A DNA stretch of 13,113 nucleotides, taken from assembly GCA_023485925.1 (NCBI GenBank), contig JAMDAJ010000029.1, positions 1 to 13,113 of the forward strand, written 5' to 3'. The position numbers were made by a program, and so were the translations under genes. The DNA is from Patescibacteria group bacterium (GTDB taxonomy: Bacteria > Patescibacteriota > Doudnabacteria > UBA920 > 2-01-FULL-50-11). Numbering within the stretch: position 1 is the first letter of the stretch; the number at the start of each line of letters is the position of its first letter. Below the pieces are notes generated by a model that saw nothing but the letters and a program-made list of their open reading frames with translations, was not told the DNA's origin and ran no database searches. Positions 13,012-13,113 of the stretch are shown here, piece after piece.

Positions 13012-13033
13012 CTTGATCGGGTTCAGGCCAACC

Positions 13034-13113
13034 TTACAAAATTACGGCGGAAATAAATCCCAAAACTCCCAAAACCAAGCCGACTAGCGCACCGCGCGTA
13101 GGGACTTGCGCTG
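13034..13113 (-). CDS. C-terminus of a membrane protein (partial)
   Basis: On the minus strand a frame open from the right edge ends with TAA at 13036-13034. Its last residues read RGALVGLVLGVLGFISAVIL, a membrane helix rich in glycine. Only about 26 residues are visible, so the family cannot be named. A convergent terminator just downstream supports a real gene. Confidence 0.5.
   Translation of the reverse strand, partial: AQVPTRGALVGLVLGVLGFISAVIL

Overview
This window reads as a compact bacterial chromosome segment of moderate GC, with standard genetic code (TGA is used as a stop, for example in ftsZ, cobO and the lipoprotein gene). The best guess is an uncultured Patescibacteria (CPR) lineage. 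Reasons: short intergenic spaces, a ComEC split into two genes, small dispersed palindromic repeats between genes, weak or absent Shine-Dalgarno sequences, and an oversized adenylate-kinase-like protein. This placement is inferred from style and gene content, not from a phylogeny.

Layout, left to right. (1) 1-1600: the apparent C-terminal tail of ftsA, a repeat- and palindrome-rich 224 bp spacer, then a complete ftsZ with a terminator. (2) 1660-5060: a promoter overlapped by one strong and one weak NrdR box, a structured leader of about 260 nt, nrdR, and nrdJ (the B12-dependent class II ribonucleotide reductase). (3) 5061-5398: no gene, but several strong hairpins and a dispersed palindromic repeat. 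(4) 5399-7171: a tight four-gene operon with 1-nt stop/start overlaps, ending in a clean terminator: cobO/btuR-type cobalamin adenosyltransferase, a DUF4430 (transcobalamin-like) lipoprotein, a DUF6580-like integral membrane protein, and a DUF167/YggU protein. (5) 7193-10923: hisS, probably leaderless, then comEC N-terminal membrane half and a separate ComEC-type metallo-beta-lactamase. (6) 10927-13011: a membrane-anchored cyclophilin, a REP-like hairpin cluster, an enlarged adenylate-kinase-like protein, and a bidirectional terminator. (7) The end of a membrane-protein gene enters from the right edge on the minus strand.

The most interesting biology is regions 2-4 read together. NrdJ needs adenosylcobalamin. 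CobO makes it from salvaged corrinoid. The DUF4430 lipoprotein is a plausible corrinoid catcher at the cell surface, and the DUF6580-like protein a plausible membrane permease or ECF-type S component. No corrinoid-biosynthesis gene and no canonical cobalamin riboswitch is seen in the window. The arrangement suggests a dedicated scavenge, import, adenosylate and use module supporting DNA-precursor synthesis; the roles of the two surface/membrane proteins are inferred. Other leads are a pair of mutually exclusive inverted repeats around the ftsZ start codon, and a dispersed palindrome placed in frame at the start of the lipoprotein gene.
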